Part shown: one piece after another, positions 1 to 5,463 of the stretch | Position numbering within the stretch: the stretch's first letter is position 1 | Layout: each line of letters opens with the position of its first letter | Assembly (NCBI GenBank): GCA_964589415.1 | Contig: CAZPRQ010000058.1 | Span: 1-5,463 of the forward strand | Source of the DNA: CAZPRQ01 sp964589415 | GTDB lineage: Bacteria > Patescibacteriota > Doudnabacteria > UBA920 | DNA length: 5,463 bases | Reading direction: 5' to 3' | Program-made: the position numbers and the translations under genes | Notes under the pieces: model-generated | Database searches by the model: none | What the model saw: the letters and a program-made list of their open reading frames with translations, nothing else | Told to the model about the DNA's origin: nothing

Positions 1-10
1 AAACGTCCGG

Positions 11-1303
11 CTATTTTTTAGGCTGCCGCAAACAGACAAAAAAATCCGAAATGTTTATTCCTGTCAAACCGGTTTGCAAGAAATCTCCGGTTTGCCTAAA
101 AAAATTATAACTGTCATTGTTTCGCAAATAAGCACTTAAATCCAAACCTAAAGAGTCGGCTTTTTGAGCAGTCCACAAGTCTGCCAGGGCGCCGGCGGCC
201 GGAGTATTGTCATGGCCATCGCTTGCAGCCGTGACCAAAACGCAATTATCCGGCATGGCGGCAAGCGCCGAAAGCGCCATTTCCTGGTTTCTTCCCCCCA
301 TGCCAGTGCCGATTATTTTAACAGTACTCTCACCAATACCTAGCCAACACTCGTTTGGTTTTATTTTGGAAACAATTTCCAAACCCAATTCACTGGCAAT
401 TCCCTGAAAAGCCTGGCTATATAATTTTACGGAAAAACCCAACTCCCCGGCTTTTTTTTGCATAGCTACTAGGGCTGTTTGGGCGGAAACAAACAAAATA
501 TTATCAACTTTTTCAAAGTATATGTCTTCTTTGGGTGTTTCTAAGAGCCTGCAAGCGGGCATTTGGCATACTTCCAGCACATCGTATTCATGCAAAATTT
601 CGGCGGCGTCTTTATTTGTAGAGGTGTCCTTTACCGTAGGGCCGGAAGCAACCATAGAAAGATCATCGCCCGGCACATCTGAAAAAATTAAGCTTAAGCA
701 GGTGGCCGGATAAATAATTTTAGCCAAATGGCCGCCCTTTACTTCACTTATATGCTTACGCACGGTATTTAACTTTTGAATGCTTGCCCCTTTGGCAGTC
801 AGCGCGGCAATAACCGAAGTCTCGGCCTCACATGTTAAGTCGTGAGGGTAACAAAGCAGCGCGCTGCCTCCGCCGGAAACAACACAAATTACAAAATCAT
901 CTTCCGTGGCGGCATCTAACATAGCCACCAATTCTTTGGTAGCCTGAACGTTTATTGCGGTCGGGTAAGGATGTGTTCCCACTCTGCTTATTATGGAGTT
1001 ACCCAAACTGCCATCCTTTAAATCTATGACGTAACCGGCCGAAATTCTGCCCAAAAGGACTTTTTGCAGCTCTGCCACCGCTTCCAAAGCCGCCTTGCCA
1101 AAACCCACGCAAAGCACTCTTTTAAAACCGCTTAAATTAAAATTTTGACCCAAAACGGAGAGCGTTTGAGTGTCCGAATTAAAAGTAATTCCGCTCCTTA
1201 CGGCAGATGAAGTTTTAACCGACTCGTAACCAGCCTCCGCTATAGACAAGGCTATACTGCGAAGAGGCGTCGATGCCAATTGTTCAAAATTCTTAATAAT
1301 CAT
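11..1303 (-). CDS. MOFRL-family glycerate 2-kinase (DUF4147 + MOFRL)
   Basis: Probable cytosolic glycerate 2-kinase, phosphorylating D-glycerate with ATP to 2-phosphoglycerate, which feeds lower glycolysis. The 430 residues match a full-length family member. Seen in order: VGFGKA (66-71) with the likely catalytic Lys70; a Gly-rich loop VSGGGSALL (142-150); LNTVRKHISEVKGGHLA (178-194); SDVPGDDLSMVASGPT (208-223); and, in the C-terminal MOFRL domain, GGRNQEMAL (336-344) and ASDGHDNTPAAGAL (360-373), followed by TGDFLQTGLTG near residues 405-415. The start is ATG; only a weak AAAGG lies about 12 bases upstream. The stop is TAG, with 10 bases left in the window after it and no terminator visible. 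It is the last visible gene of the operon, 34 bases after the ATP-grasp gene. The family assignment is firm. The exact substrate is inferred from the family, and a role linked to the pilus genes is not shown. Confidence 0.93.
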   Translation of the reverse strand: MIIKNFEQLASTPLRSIALSIAEAGYESVKTSSAVRSGITFNSDTQTLSVLGQNFNLSGFKRVLCVGFGKAALEAVAELQKVLLGRISAGYVIDLKDGSLGNSIISRVGTHPYPTAINVQATKELVAMLDAATEDDFVICVVSGGGSALLCYPHDLTCEAETSVIAALTAKGASIQKLNTVRKHISEVKGGHLAKIIYPATCLSLIFSDVPGDDLSMVASGPTVKDTSTNKDAAEILHEYDVLEVCQMPACRLLETPKEDIYFEKVDNILFVSAQTALVAMQKKAGELGFSVKLYSQAFQGIASELGLEIVSKIKPNECWLGIGESTVKIIGTGMGGRNQEMALSALAAMPDNCVLVTAASDGHDNTPAAGALADLWTAQKADSLGLDLSAYLRNNDSYNFFRQTGDFLQTGLTGINISDFFVCLRQPKK

Positions 1304-1337
1304 ATTAACATCTTAACCTTTAAACATTACCCCAAAA

Positions 1338-2582
1338 CTACATACGCATCATGTCCCAAATGGCGGCCGCGACATTTCGCGGACTGCCATGGAGTGGATC
1401 GTGATGCAGATTTATAAAAGGCAGGCTGTTTGCTTCTATAAAACCACAACTCTGCTTTTTATATGATACAGCAATATCGGGAATTATAAAATCGAAACCC
1501 ACTATTGGATCGCCCACAATTTTTGCGGCGCGGACAAACAATTCCTTATTGTCGGGATGGCAAATATTAAAATCTTCGCTTGACGACCCGCCGTAACTAA
1601 CCCCGACTTTTTCGGAAAGGTTGACCACTTCATCTTTTTTTATAATTGATAATAGATTTAAATTCTGCCTGGATAAAAACATTTCCATTGCCGCGTCAAT
1701 AATAATGTCCTTAACTCCCTCATGAGGCATCCGATTTTTTATTTCTATCAACTCGCTAATTGTATGCGCGCCGTCGCCGGTTACCGTTGGAGGGTCTCCC
1801 CTTAGCACTCCGGCCAGTTTATAATTTATTACCGTGGCTCTATATACCGGGCCTTCCAGCATTTCTTCCACCATAACCCAAAAACATAATTGCTTTGCTA
1901 TTTTAAAAGCTTTTTTCAAATCCGCCTCGGTATATATATAGGTAGTACTATGCCTACCGCGACTCCCAAGTCTCGGTTTGACTATAACCGGCCTTATAAC
2001 CGACTGCTCACTCTTACCTAAAAAAGACGCGAGAGATATGTTTTGAATATCTTGAAATATTTTTTTTGCCTGCCAAAAATTCCAAACCGGGCCTCCTTGC
2101 GCAATGGGTAAATCTTTACTCCGAAACAAGTCTTTCATAATTGCTTTGTCATCCATGGTTTCCAAAATTCTGTCATCATAATTTTCCGGCCGGGGCAGAC
2201 CGCTAAAAATAAGTTCGGAATTTTTTTCCCCTAAACTGGATGAAGCAACGTAAATATCCAATGGCCGGTTAAATAACAATAATTCGCTCATTAAAATACC
2301 GCGCTTTTGCGCTTCTTCCCAAAGCACTTTAGCTCTAGGTACTTTACATTTACCCGCTTCTACCCGCAGACGAATTAACCCTATTAACTGACCGGCGCGA
2401 AAACAGGCAAGCCAAAAAATATTGCCAATTTTTTTAAACGCCCTGGCTAAAAAATTATGAAGCAGTATTTTTCTAACCGGAGCGAGCAGGACATTTAAAG
2501 TTTCAAAATACCAGTTTACAAAATGCGGCACCGGGTTTTTGCCGCAATATTGGCATGAAGATTTCTGGGAAAACACAGCCAT
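1338..2582 (-). CDS. ATP-grasp ligase, cyanophycin synthetase-like ATP-grasp domain
   Basis: A 414-residue ATP-grasp enzyme, expected to join a carboxylate to an amine through an acyl-phosphate; the substrates are unknown. The ATP-grasp fold covers about residues 140-414. VKPRLGSRGRHS (201-212) gives the ATP-binding Lys202 and Gly-rich loop. VEEM (238-241) is the hinge. GDPPTVTGDGAHTISEL (262-278) closely resembles the cyanophycin synthetase motif. GFDF (Asp364) and IEANS (Glu383, Asn385) supply the metal ligands, and the end PRNVAAAIWDMM also fits that family. The Mur-ligase-like half of cyanophycin synthetase is absent, so this is not a complete CphA. Residues 1-110 are not recognised: they begin with CQYCGKNPVPHFVNW (a CxxC at 10/13) and continue as a basic, partly hydrophobic helical stretch (about 29-72) that could touch the membrane. 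The ATG lies 9 bases after the previous gene's TGA, in the same frame, without a Shine-Dalgarno sequence. Stop TAG. Alternatives are RimK-like or peptide-ligase relatives. Confidence 0.85.
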   Translation of the reverse strand: MAVFSQKSSCQYCGKNPVPHFVNWYFETLNVLLAPVRKILLHNFLARAFKKIGNIFWLACFRAGQLIGLIRLRVEAGKCKVPRAKVLWEEAQKRGILMSELLLFNRPLDIYVASSSLGEKNSELIFSGLPRPENYDDRILETMDDKAIMKDLFRSKDLPIAQGGPVWNFWQAKKIFQDIQNISLASFLGKSEQSVIRPVIVKPRLGSRGRHSTTYIYTEADLKKAFKIAKQLCFWVMVEEMLEGPVYRATVINYKLAGVLRGDPPTVTGDGAHTISELIEIKNRMPHEGVKDIIIDAAMEMFLSRQNLNLLSIIKKDEVVNLSEKVGVSYGGSSSEDFNICHPDNKELFVRAAKIVGDPIVGFDFIIPDIAVSYKKQSCGFIEANSLPFINLHHDPLHGSPRNVAAAIWDMMRM

Positions 2583-2591
2583 AAAGTTAAA
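2583..2591 (-). other. three-codon, same-frame junction between membrane protein and ATP-grasp gene
   Basis: The TGA of the small membrane protein (2592-2594) and the ATG of the ATP-grasp gene (2580-2582) are in the same frame, separated only by TTT AAC TTT. There is no Shine-Dalgarno sequence in or before the gap. This is most simply a short spacer used for coupled re-initiation; readthrough would fuse the two proteins. Confidence 0.6.
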
Positions 2592-2984
2592 TCAGTTTTT
2601 AGATTTTCTGACATATATTAGGCCTACCAAAACCGCCAACACAGCTAAGACAGCCACGTAAAGCCATGGGCTGCGCTTTAAGTTCCCCGTGGGTATTTGT
2701 GAAGCCTGGACTGTTTCAATTGCGTTCGAATCAGACTCAACAGGCAACTGGTAACCGTGGTAATTCTCCGAACCAGGCAATGGTGCTTGCGGTTCAGTTT
2801 GAATATTGTTTTTAAAATTTGGCTCTTCATTTGTGGGAGCCGGTTGGAGAGGCTGTAAAACAGGGACTGTACCTGAAGCTGAAAGGGCGCCCAAAGCCGA
2901 AATCGGGTAAATAAAACACAGGACGGCACCTATTGCGACTACAAATTGAAAAAAAGGAAATTTTGTAAGAAATAGATTAAACAT
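2592..2984 (-). CDS. small single-pass membrane protein with signal peptide and sorting-like tail
   Basis: No family recognised. The 130 residues divide clearly. Residues 1-32 form a signal peptide: Lys8, a hydrophobic core FFQFVVAIGAVLCFIYPI, and a possible cleavage site near SALG/A. Residues 33-105 are an exported linker rich in Pro, Gln, Asn and Glu (PVLQPLQPAPTNEEP and similar). Residues 106-125 are a transmembrane helix, followed by the tail RKSKN. The inferred topology is a mostly outer protein with a short cytosolic C-terminus. IPTG (97-100) sits six residues before the helix, so the end looks like a degenerate sortase-type signal. The gene starts 10 bases after the PilX-like gene's stop and ends 9 bases before the ATP-grasp gene, so co-transcription is very likely. 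No Shine-Dalgarno sequence precedes the ATG, and the frame offers no other ATG upstream before its stop at 3036-3038. It occupies the place where a pilus-accessory gene might be expected, but its function is unknown. Confidence 0.82.
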   Translation of the reverse strand: MFNLFLTKFPFFQFVVAIGAVLCFIYPISALGALSASGTVPVLQPLQPAPTNEEPNFKNNIQTEPQAPLPGSENYHGYQLPVESDSNAIETVQASQIPTGNLKRSPWLYVAVLAVLAVLVGLIYVRKSKN

Positions 2985-2994
2985 TTGCGTTACA

Positions 2995-4446
2995 TTAATT
3001 ACTGGTCCAGCTAATTTGCTGGTAACCGTCCGTAGTTAGAGGAAAACTGGGGGGTGGGGCATACAACAAACTTGTGTCATATGTCGTGTTTGTAGTGCAA
3101 TACCCAGAAGTGCAGGTACCGCTTCCATTGACCCAGCTCCAAGTCCAAATACCATAGGACAACACGGCTCCATATACGGTAATTGTTCCCTTAGTCCTAT
3201 TTTCCCAATAAAAATTCTGAGCGCTGCCGTTTTGAGCAATCATTGCGGCATTGATTTCCAAATTATTTGGAGAATTATACGACAAAAGAATATGTTTTTG
3301 AGCCAATAAGCCCAAACTGTTTGTCCCGTCCTTGGCCGCGTAAACAATATTATTGGGAATCATTATACTTGGAGCAGTATTGGCATTATATGGCAGTTTC
3401 GCGGCCGCTAACATGACCCGACCTTTTAAAGTTCCTTCCACCCAAACTTTATCTTCCGCGTATATGAGTCCGTTGGCAGGCAGAGCCACATTGTTGTAGC
3501 CTGAAAGGACGCTCCGGTTATTATAGTCTAAATCTTCATTATGCGCCGTGCCATTAACATCGTAACCCGTGGCATGAGCCCGTAAACTGTTTACTCTATA
3601 TATAGTCATGGTTCCGGCCGAACCAAAAACAATGGAATACCCTTGAGCATTGGATGGGGGTAAATATATTCCTCCGGTTTGGGCATTGCTTTTTAATGTC
3701 GCCAAGTTGGCTGTCATGGTGGAAAAATCCACATTGGGCATGGGAAATTGCCAAAATGCCTGGGTAGCCAATGGCGCCGCACCCCAAATGCCGGGTTTTA
3801 CTGTCGGGCCGCAGCCATGATTTGTCTGGCATATATATGTTTGTTTGGCTGACTTTATGGGCGCGTTACCCGTCCCATCAAAGCGTATGCCGCCATTGGC
3901 ATGCATTTCTCCCGAAACATTTTCCGTATCGCCTATCCATATATCGCCATTGGTCAAAAACGCGAACTTAGCCAAACTGGGAATCCCGTAACGCACGGTA
4001 ATTGTACGTTTAGATTTGGTGTTTTCCATGGTATAACCCGTAGACTGTATGGTTACCACGGTCGAACCTACCACTGGCGGAGTAATAGTGAGACTATACT
4101 CTCCAATTTTCTGGTTTGTATCCTTGTCCAAATAATCTTTTACGTAAGGCCCACACGGATTGCAACTTTGCCCGGTGCCATTGGCATAATCGTTAGGAAA
4201 ATGCGCAAGCCGCCACTGGTAATAGTTGACCCCTGCTTCCGCGATTTGGAACGCCTGTTCCCGGCTAATAGTGGATCTAAGAACCCTAAGCTGCATGGCA
4301 GCGTTGCCCAAAACCGATACCAGTACCAGGCTAACAATAAAAATAATAATCGCGGTATAAATTAATATACCACCATGAGAGCTATTTTTTATGTTTGTTC
4401 CCAGTATTTGCATAAACATTGTCTGCCCATAAGCAGAAAGGTTCAA
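2995..4446 (-). CDS. PilX/GspK-type minor pilus protein (candidate tip subunit)
   Basis: A large (483-residue) exported protein of a type IV pilus-like system. A short basic/polar leader (Lys20, HGG at 24-26) precedes a hydrophobic helix (27-50), and then the PilX-type signature AFQIAEAGV (65-73) on the continuing helix. The rest is a beta-rich outer domain with TNGDIWIG and GEMHANGGIRF (about 165-188), regularly spaced hydrophobic strands, and a C-terminal LLYAPPPSFPL (460-470). Glu at +5 of the mature pilin is missing, as in GspK-type tip pseudopilins. Six cysteines form three close pairs (95/98, 206/212, 445/450). The start is unsure: the longest frame begins with TTG at 4446, while ATG codons at 4419 and 4413 would give shorter leaders; none has a clear Shine-Dalgarno sequence. 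Stop TAA. It lies 31 bases after the PilW-like gene. The class is well supported; the tip position is inferred. Confidence 0.82.
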   Translation of the reverse strand: MNLSAYGQTMFMQILGTNIKNSSHGGILIYTAIIIFIVSLVLVSVLGNAAMQLRVLRSTISREQAFQIAEAGVNYYQWRLAHFPNDYANGTGQSCNPCGPYVKDYLDKDTNQKIGEYSLTITPPVVGSTVVTIQSTGYTMENTKSKRTITVRYGIPSLAKFAFLTNGDIWIGDTENVSGEMHANGGIRFDGTGNAPIKSAKQTYICQTNHGCGPTVKPGIWGAAPLATQAFWQFPMPNVDFSTMTANLATLKSNAQTGGIYLPPSNAQGYSIVFGSAGTMTIYRVNSLRAHATGYDVNGTAHNEDLDYNNRSVLSGYNNVALPANGLIYAEDKVWVEGTLKGRVMLAAAKLPYNANTAPSIMIPNNIVYAAKDGTNSLGLLAQKHILLSYNSPNNLEINAAMIAQNGSAQNFYWENRTKGTITVYGAVLSYGIWTWSWVNGSGTCTSGYCTTNTTYDTSLLYAPPPSFPLTTDGYQQISWTSN

Positions 4447-4477
4447 ATAATAATTAATGGTGCCGTTAAAACCCAGG

Positions 4478-5215
4478 CTAATTCCCTAAATTGGTTTTTA
4501 AATTCCGTATAGCTGCACCCGCGCTTACAGTGTAAGTTTTGCTGTTTGTTACCCCGCCAGTATTTAAAATAATTAGGTGCATTTTCACATAACGTACCGC
4601 TGTAACGCTTACCGGCTGAGTTAAATAACTGTCACTTATGCCGGTATAGTTGCCATTGTAATAATAAAACAGTGGTGCGGTGCCATTTGCCACGTTTTGC
4701 TGGACAACTACCGTCTGCTCGCCCCCGGAATAAGTAAGCGGGTTTCCGCTAGGGTTAATTACCCCTTTATACAACTTATTTCCGGAAATATAATAACGAA
4801 TCCTCTCCGGCTCCGAATCTGAATCTATATTGGAATAATAAATAATTTGCTGATCATTTGCCTGTTCCAAACTATATGAACCGACCGCAGAAGGAGCGGC
4901 CCGCCTAAGTTCATTGGCAAAGGCAAATGTAATTTTTCTGGCCTGATCAGCGTCTGCCAATAAACCCGCCTGCTTTCCTGTCCCCGAAAGCAGCCCTGAA
5001 ACCAAAGCAATTAAGCCAACTGAAAGCAGGGCAAAGCCAAAAACCGTTACCATGACTTCAATAAGCGTAAAACCCCGCTCGCTTTTTGAACTCGCACCAT
5101 AACTCTTTAAATCCGGCGCGAAAGCAAGCCCCCGGCCAAATTTCCTATATATGCCTAAAAGCCAAGGTTTGAATTTTGAATTTTGGTATTTGGATTTTTT
5201 TGGGTATTCTCTCAT
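4478..5215 (-). CDS. PilW/GspJ-type minor prepilin with long leader
   Basis: A type IV prepilin of 245 residues. SERG/FTLIEV (45-54) is a textbook prepilin peptidase site: cleavage after Gly48, N-methylated Phe49, and Glu at +5 (Glu53). The hydrophobic helix (about 54-76) follows. The mature part resembles minor pilins PilW and GspJ: an alpha-helical segment with DADQARKITFAFANELRR (88-105), then beta strands with IIYYSNIDSDSEPERIRYYI (124-143), and a closing PVSVTAVRYVKMHLIIL segment (201-217). There are no cysteines. The leader is unusually long at 48 residues and rich in Lys/Arg; the first part is encoded by a degenerate 7-base repeat. No other ATG, GTG or TTG in frame lies before the cleavage site, and the ATG overlaps the upstream stop (ATGA), so the long leader is probably translated. 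Stop TAG. It should be inserted in the membrane, cleaved by PilD and assembled with the neighbouring PilX-like protein. Confidence 0.88.
   Translation of the reverse strand: MREYPKKSKYQNSKFKPWLLGIYRKFGRGLAFAPDLKSYGASSKSERGFTLIEVMVTVFGFALLSVGLIALVSGLLSGTGKQAGLLADADQARKITFAFANELRRAAPSAVGSYSLEQANDQQIIYYSNIDSDSEPERIRYYISGNKLYKGVINPSGNPLTYSGGEQTVVVQQNVANGTAPLFYYYNGNYTGISDSYLTQPVSVTAVRYVKMHLIILNTGGVTNSKTYTVSAGAAIRNLKTNLGN
5171..5198 (-). repeat. degenerate 7-base tandem repeat, four units
   Basis: On the minus strand the units read AAAATCC, AAATACC, AAAATTC, AAAATTC; two are identical and two differ at one to three positions. They lie inside the leader-coding part of the PilW-like gene, encoding the KYQNSKFKP region. 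Because a unit is not a multiple of three, gain or loss of one would shift the frame just after the start codon. The copy number is small, so chance in an A-rich, Lys-rich leader is possible. Confidence 0.55.
5212..5215 (-). promoter_or_regulatory. ATGA stop/start overlap (translational coupling)
   Basis: The upstream partial gene's TGA shares bases with the PilW-like gene's ATG. No Shine-Dalgarno sequence precedes this ATG, so re-initiation by ribosomes finishing the upstream gene is the likely way it is translated. This also fixes the start of the PilW-like gene. Confidence 0.65.
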
Positions 5216-5463
5216 GGGCTCATTAAAACTTCTATGGACTGGCTTCCGCTAACGCTTAAACTTTCCTCTATCTCCGTCTGATATCCGTCTAAACTCACTG
5301 TCAAATCGTAATTATTCCCCGAGGTTAAATCCCCAAACCAAAACTGGCCGGGCGTAAAACAGCCGGAGACATAGTTTAAGTTAATGGAGGTTAAAATGGG
5401 AGTGCGCTTTTCGTTCGTAGTTGAAAAATAAGCTTTGTACCTTACATACCGACTATTGTCATG
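5212..5463 (-). CDS. C-terminal part of a pilin-like or adhesin-like exported protein (partial)
   Basis: An open frame enters from the right edge and ends at TGA (5212-5214), giving the last 83 residues of a protein whose start lies outside the window. It begins HDNSRYVRYKAYFSTTNEKR and continues with alternating hydrophobic residues typical of beta strands (PILTSINLNYV, GQFWFGDL, NYDLTVSLDGYQ) and ends SQSIEVLMSP. RYVRYKAYFST followed by TP-I-L-SINLNY recalls the edge strand pattern of jelly-roll or discoidin-like sandwich domains. The part after Cys35 (GQFWFGDLTSGNNYDLTVSLDGYQ) looks like a small Ig-like or carboxypeptidase-regulatory-like beta domain. No membrane segment is seen in this part. 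Its stop overlaps the PilW-like start by ATGA, so the two are translationally linked. From its position it may be a PilV-like minor pilin with an added C-terminal domain, but the diagnostic N-terminus is missing. Confidence 0.78.
   Translation of the reverse strand, partial: HDNSRYVRYKAYFSTTNEKRTPILTSINLNYVSGCFTPGQFWFGDLTSGNNYDLTVSLDGYQTEIEESLSVSGSQSIEVLMSP

Noticed and set aside
69..95. Direct repeat CCGGTTTGC twice, 9 bases between
   Set aside because: It encodes the QTGDFLQTG segment of the conserved C-terminal motif of the glycerate kinase, so it is explained by the protein.
1304..1337. Terminator or promoter between the ATP-grasp and glycerate kinase genes
   Set aside because: The 34 bases are A/T-rich, with no hairpin and T-run and no convincing -35/-10 pair.
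1338..2582. Complete cyanophycin synthetase
   Set aside because: Only the ATP-grasp part matches; the C-terminal Mur-ligase-like part is absent, and the next frame is a glycerate kinase.
2678..2929. 83-residue minus-strand frame overlapping the small membrane protein
   Set aside because: It is a shifted frame inside a gene with a clear signal peptide and membrane helix; its own product shows no such structure.
3901..4365. 154-residue open frame on the plus strand
   Set aside because: It lies wholly opposite the PilX-like gene, has no recognisable domain, and is interpreted as a shadow of the minus-strand coding pattern.
4447..4477. Terminator between the PilW-like and PilX-like genes
   Set aside because: No inverted repeat followed by a T-run could be found in these 31 bases, so read-through transcription is expected.
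2592..5214. Alternative genetic code with TGA read as glycine (as in some CPR lineages)
   Set aside because: No long frame has an internal TGA, and family members appear full length. One TGA forms an ATGA overlap with the next start, and reading through it soon meets a TAG.

Overview
The window is one tightly packed block of six genes, all on the minus strand, so transcription runs from position 5463 towards position 1. The genes, in order of transcription, are: the 3' end of a probable pilin-like or adhesin-like protein (5212-5463, cut by the window edge); a PilW/GspJ-type minor prepilin (4478-5215); a large PilX/GspK-type pilus protein (2995-4446); a 130-residue single-pass membrane protein (2592-2984); an ATP-grasp ligase resembling the ATP-grasp part of cyanophycin synthetase (1338-2582); and a MOFRL-family glycerate 2-kinase (11-1303). 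No RNA gene, CRISPR array, insertion sequence or attachment site is visible, and no gap between genes exceeds 34 bases.

The source is probably an uncultivated bacterium of the Candidate Phyla Radiation (Patescibacteria, for example a Parcubacteria-like lineage). This is inferred from three things: PilW/PilX-like proteins of the kind common there, an ATP-grasp protein of a type I associate with those genomes, and dense gene packing with almost no Shine-Dalgarno sequences. No ribosomal or other marker gene is present to confirm it. The standard bacterial code fits: the stops are TAG (three), TAA (one) and TGA (two), and no long frame contains an internal TGA.

The right half (about 2995-5463) is a minor pilin block in V-W-X-like order. 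The partial gene and the PilW-like gene overlap by four bases (ATGA). The PilX-like protein has a membrane anchor without the usual Glu at +5, a large exported domain and three close cysteine pairs, which suits a subunit at the pilus tip. No PilY1-type adhesin gene follows.

The left half holds the three less expected genes. The small membrane protein has a signal peptide, a Pro/Gln-rich outer segment and a C-terminal IPTG, hydrophobic helix and basic tail that resemble a sorting signal. Its TGA stop lies in the same frame as the ATP-grasp gene, only three codons before that gene's ATG. The glycerate kinase closes the visible operon with no terminator in view. The three may be only co-transcribed housekeeping genes, or they may act with the pilus proteins; the sequence does not decide between these.
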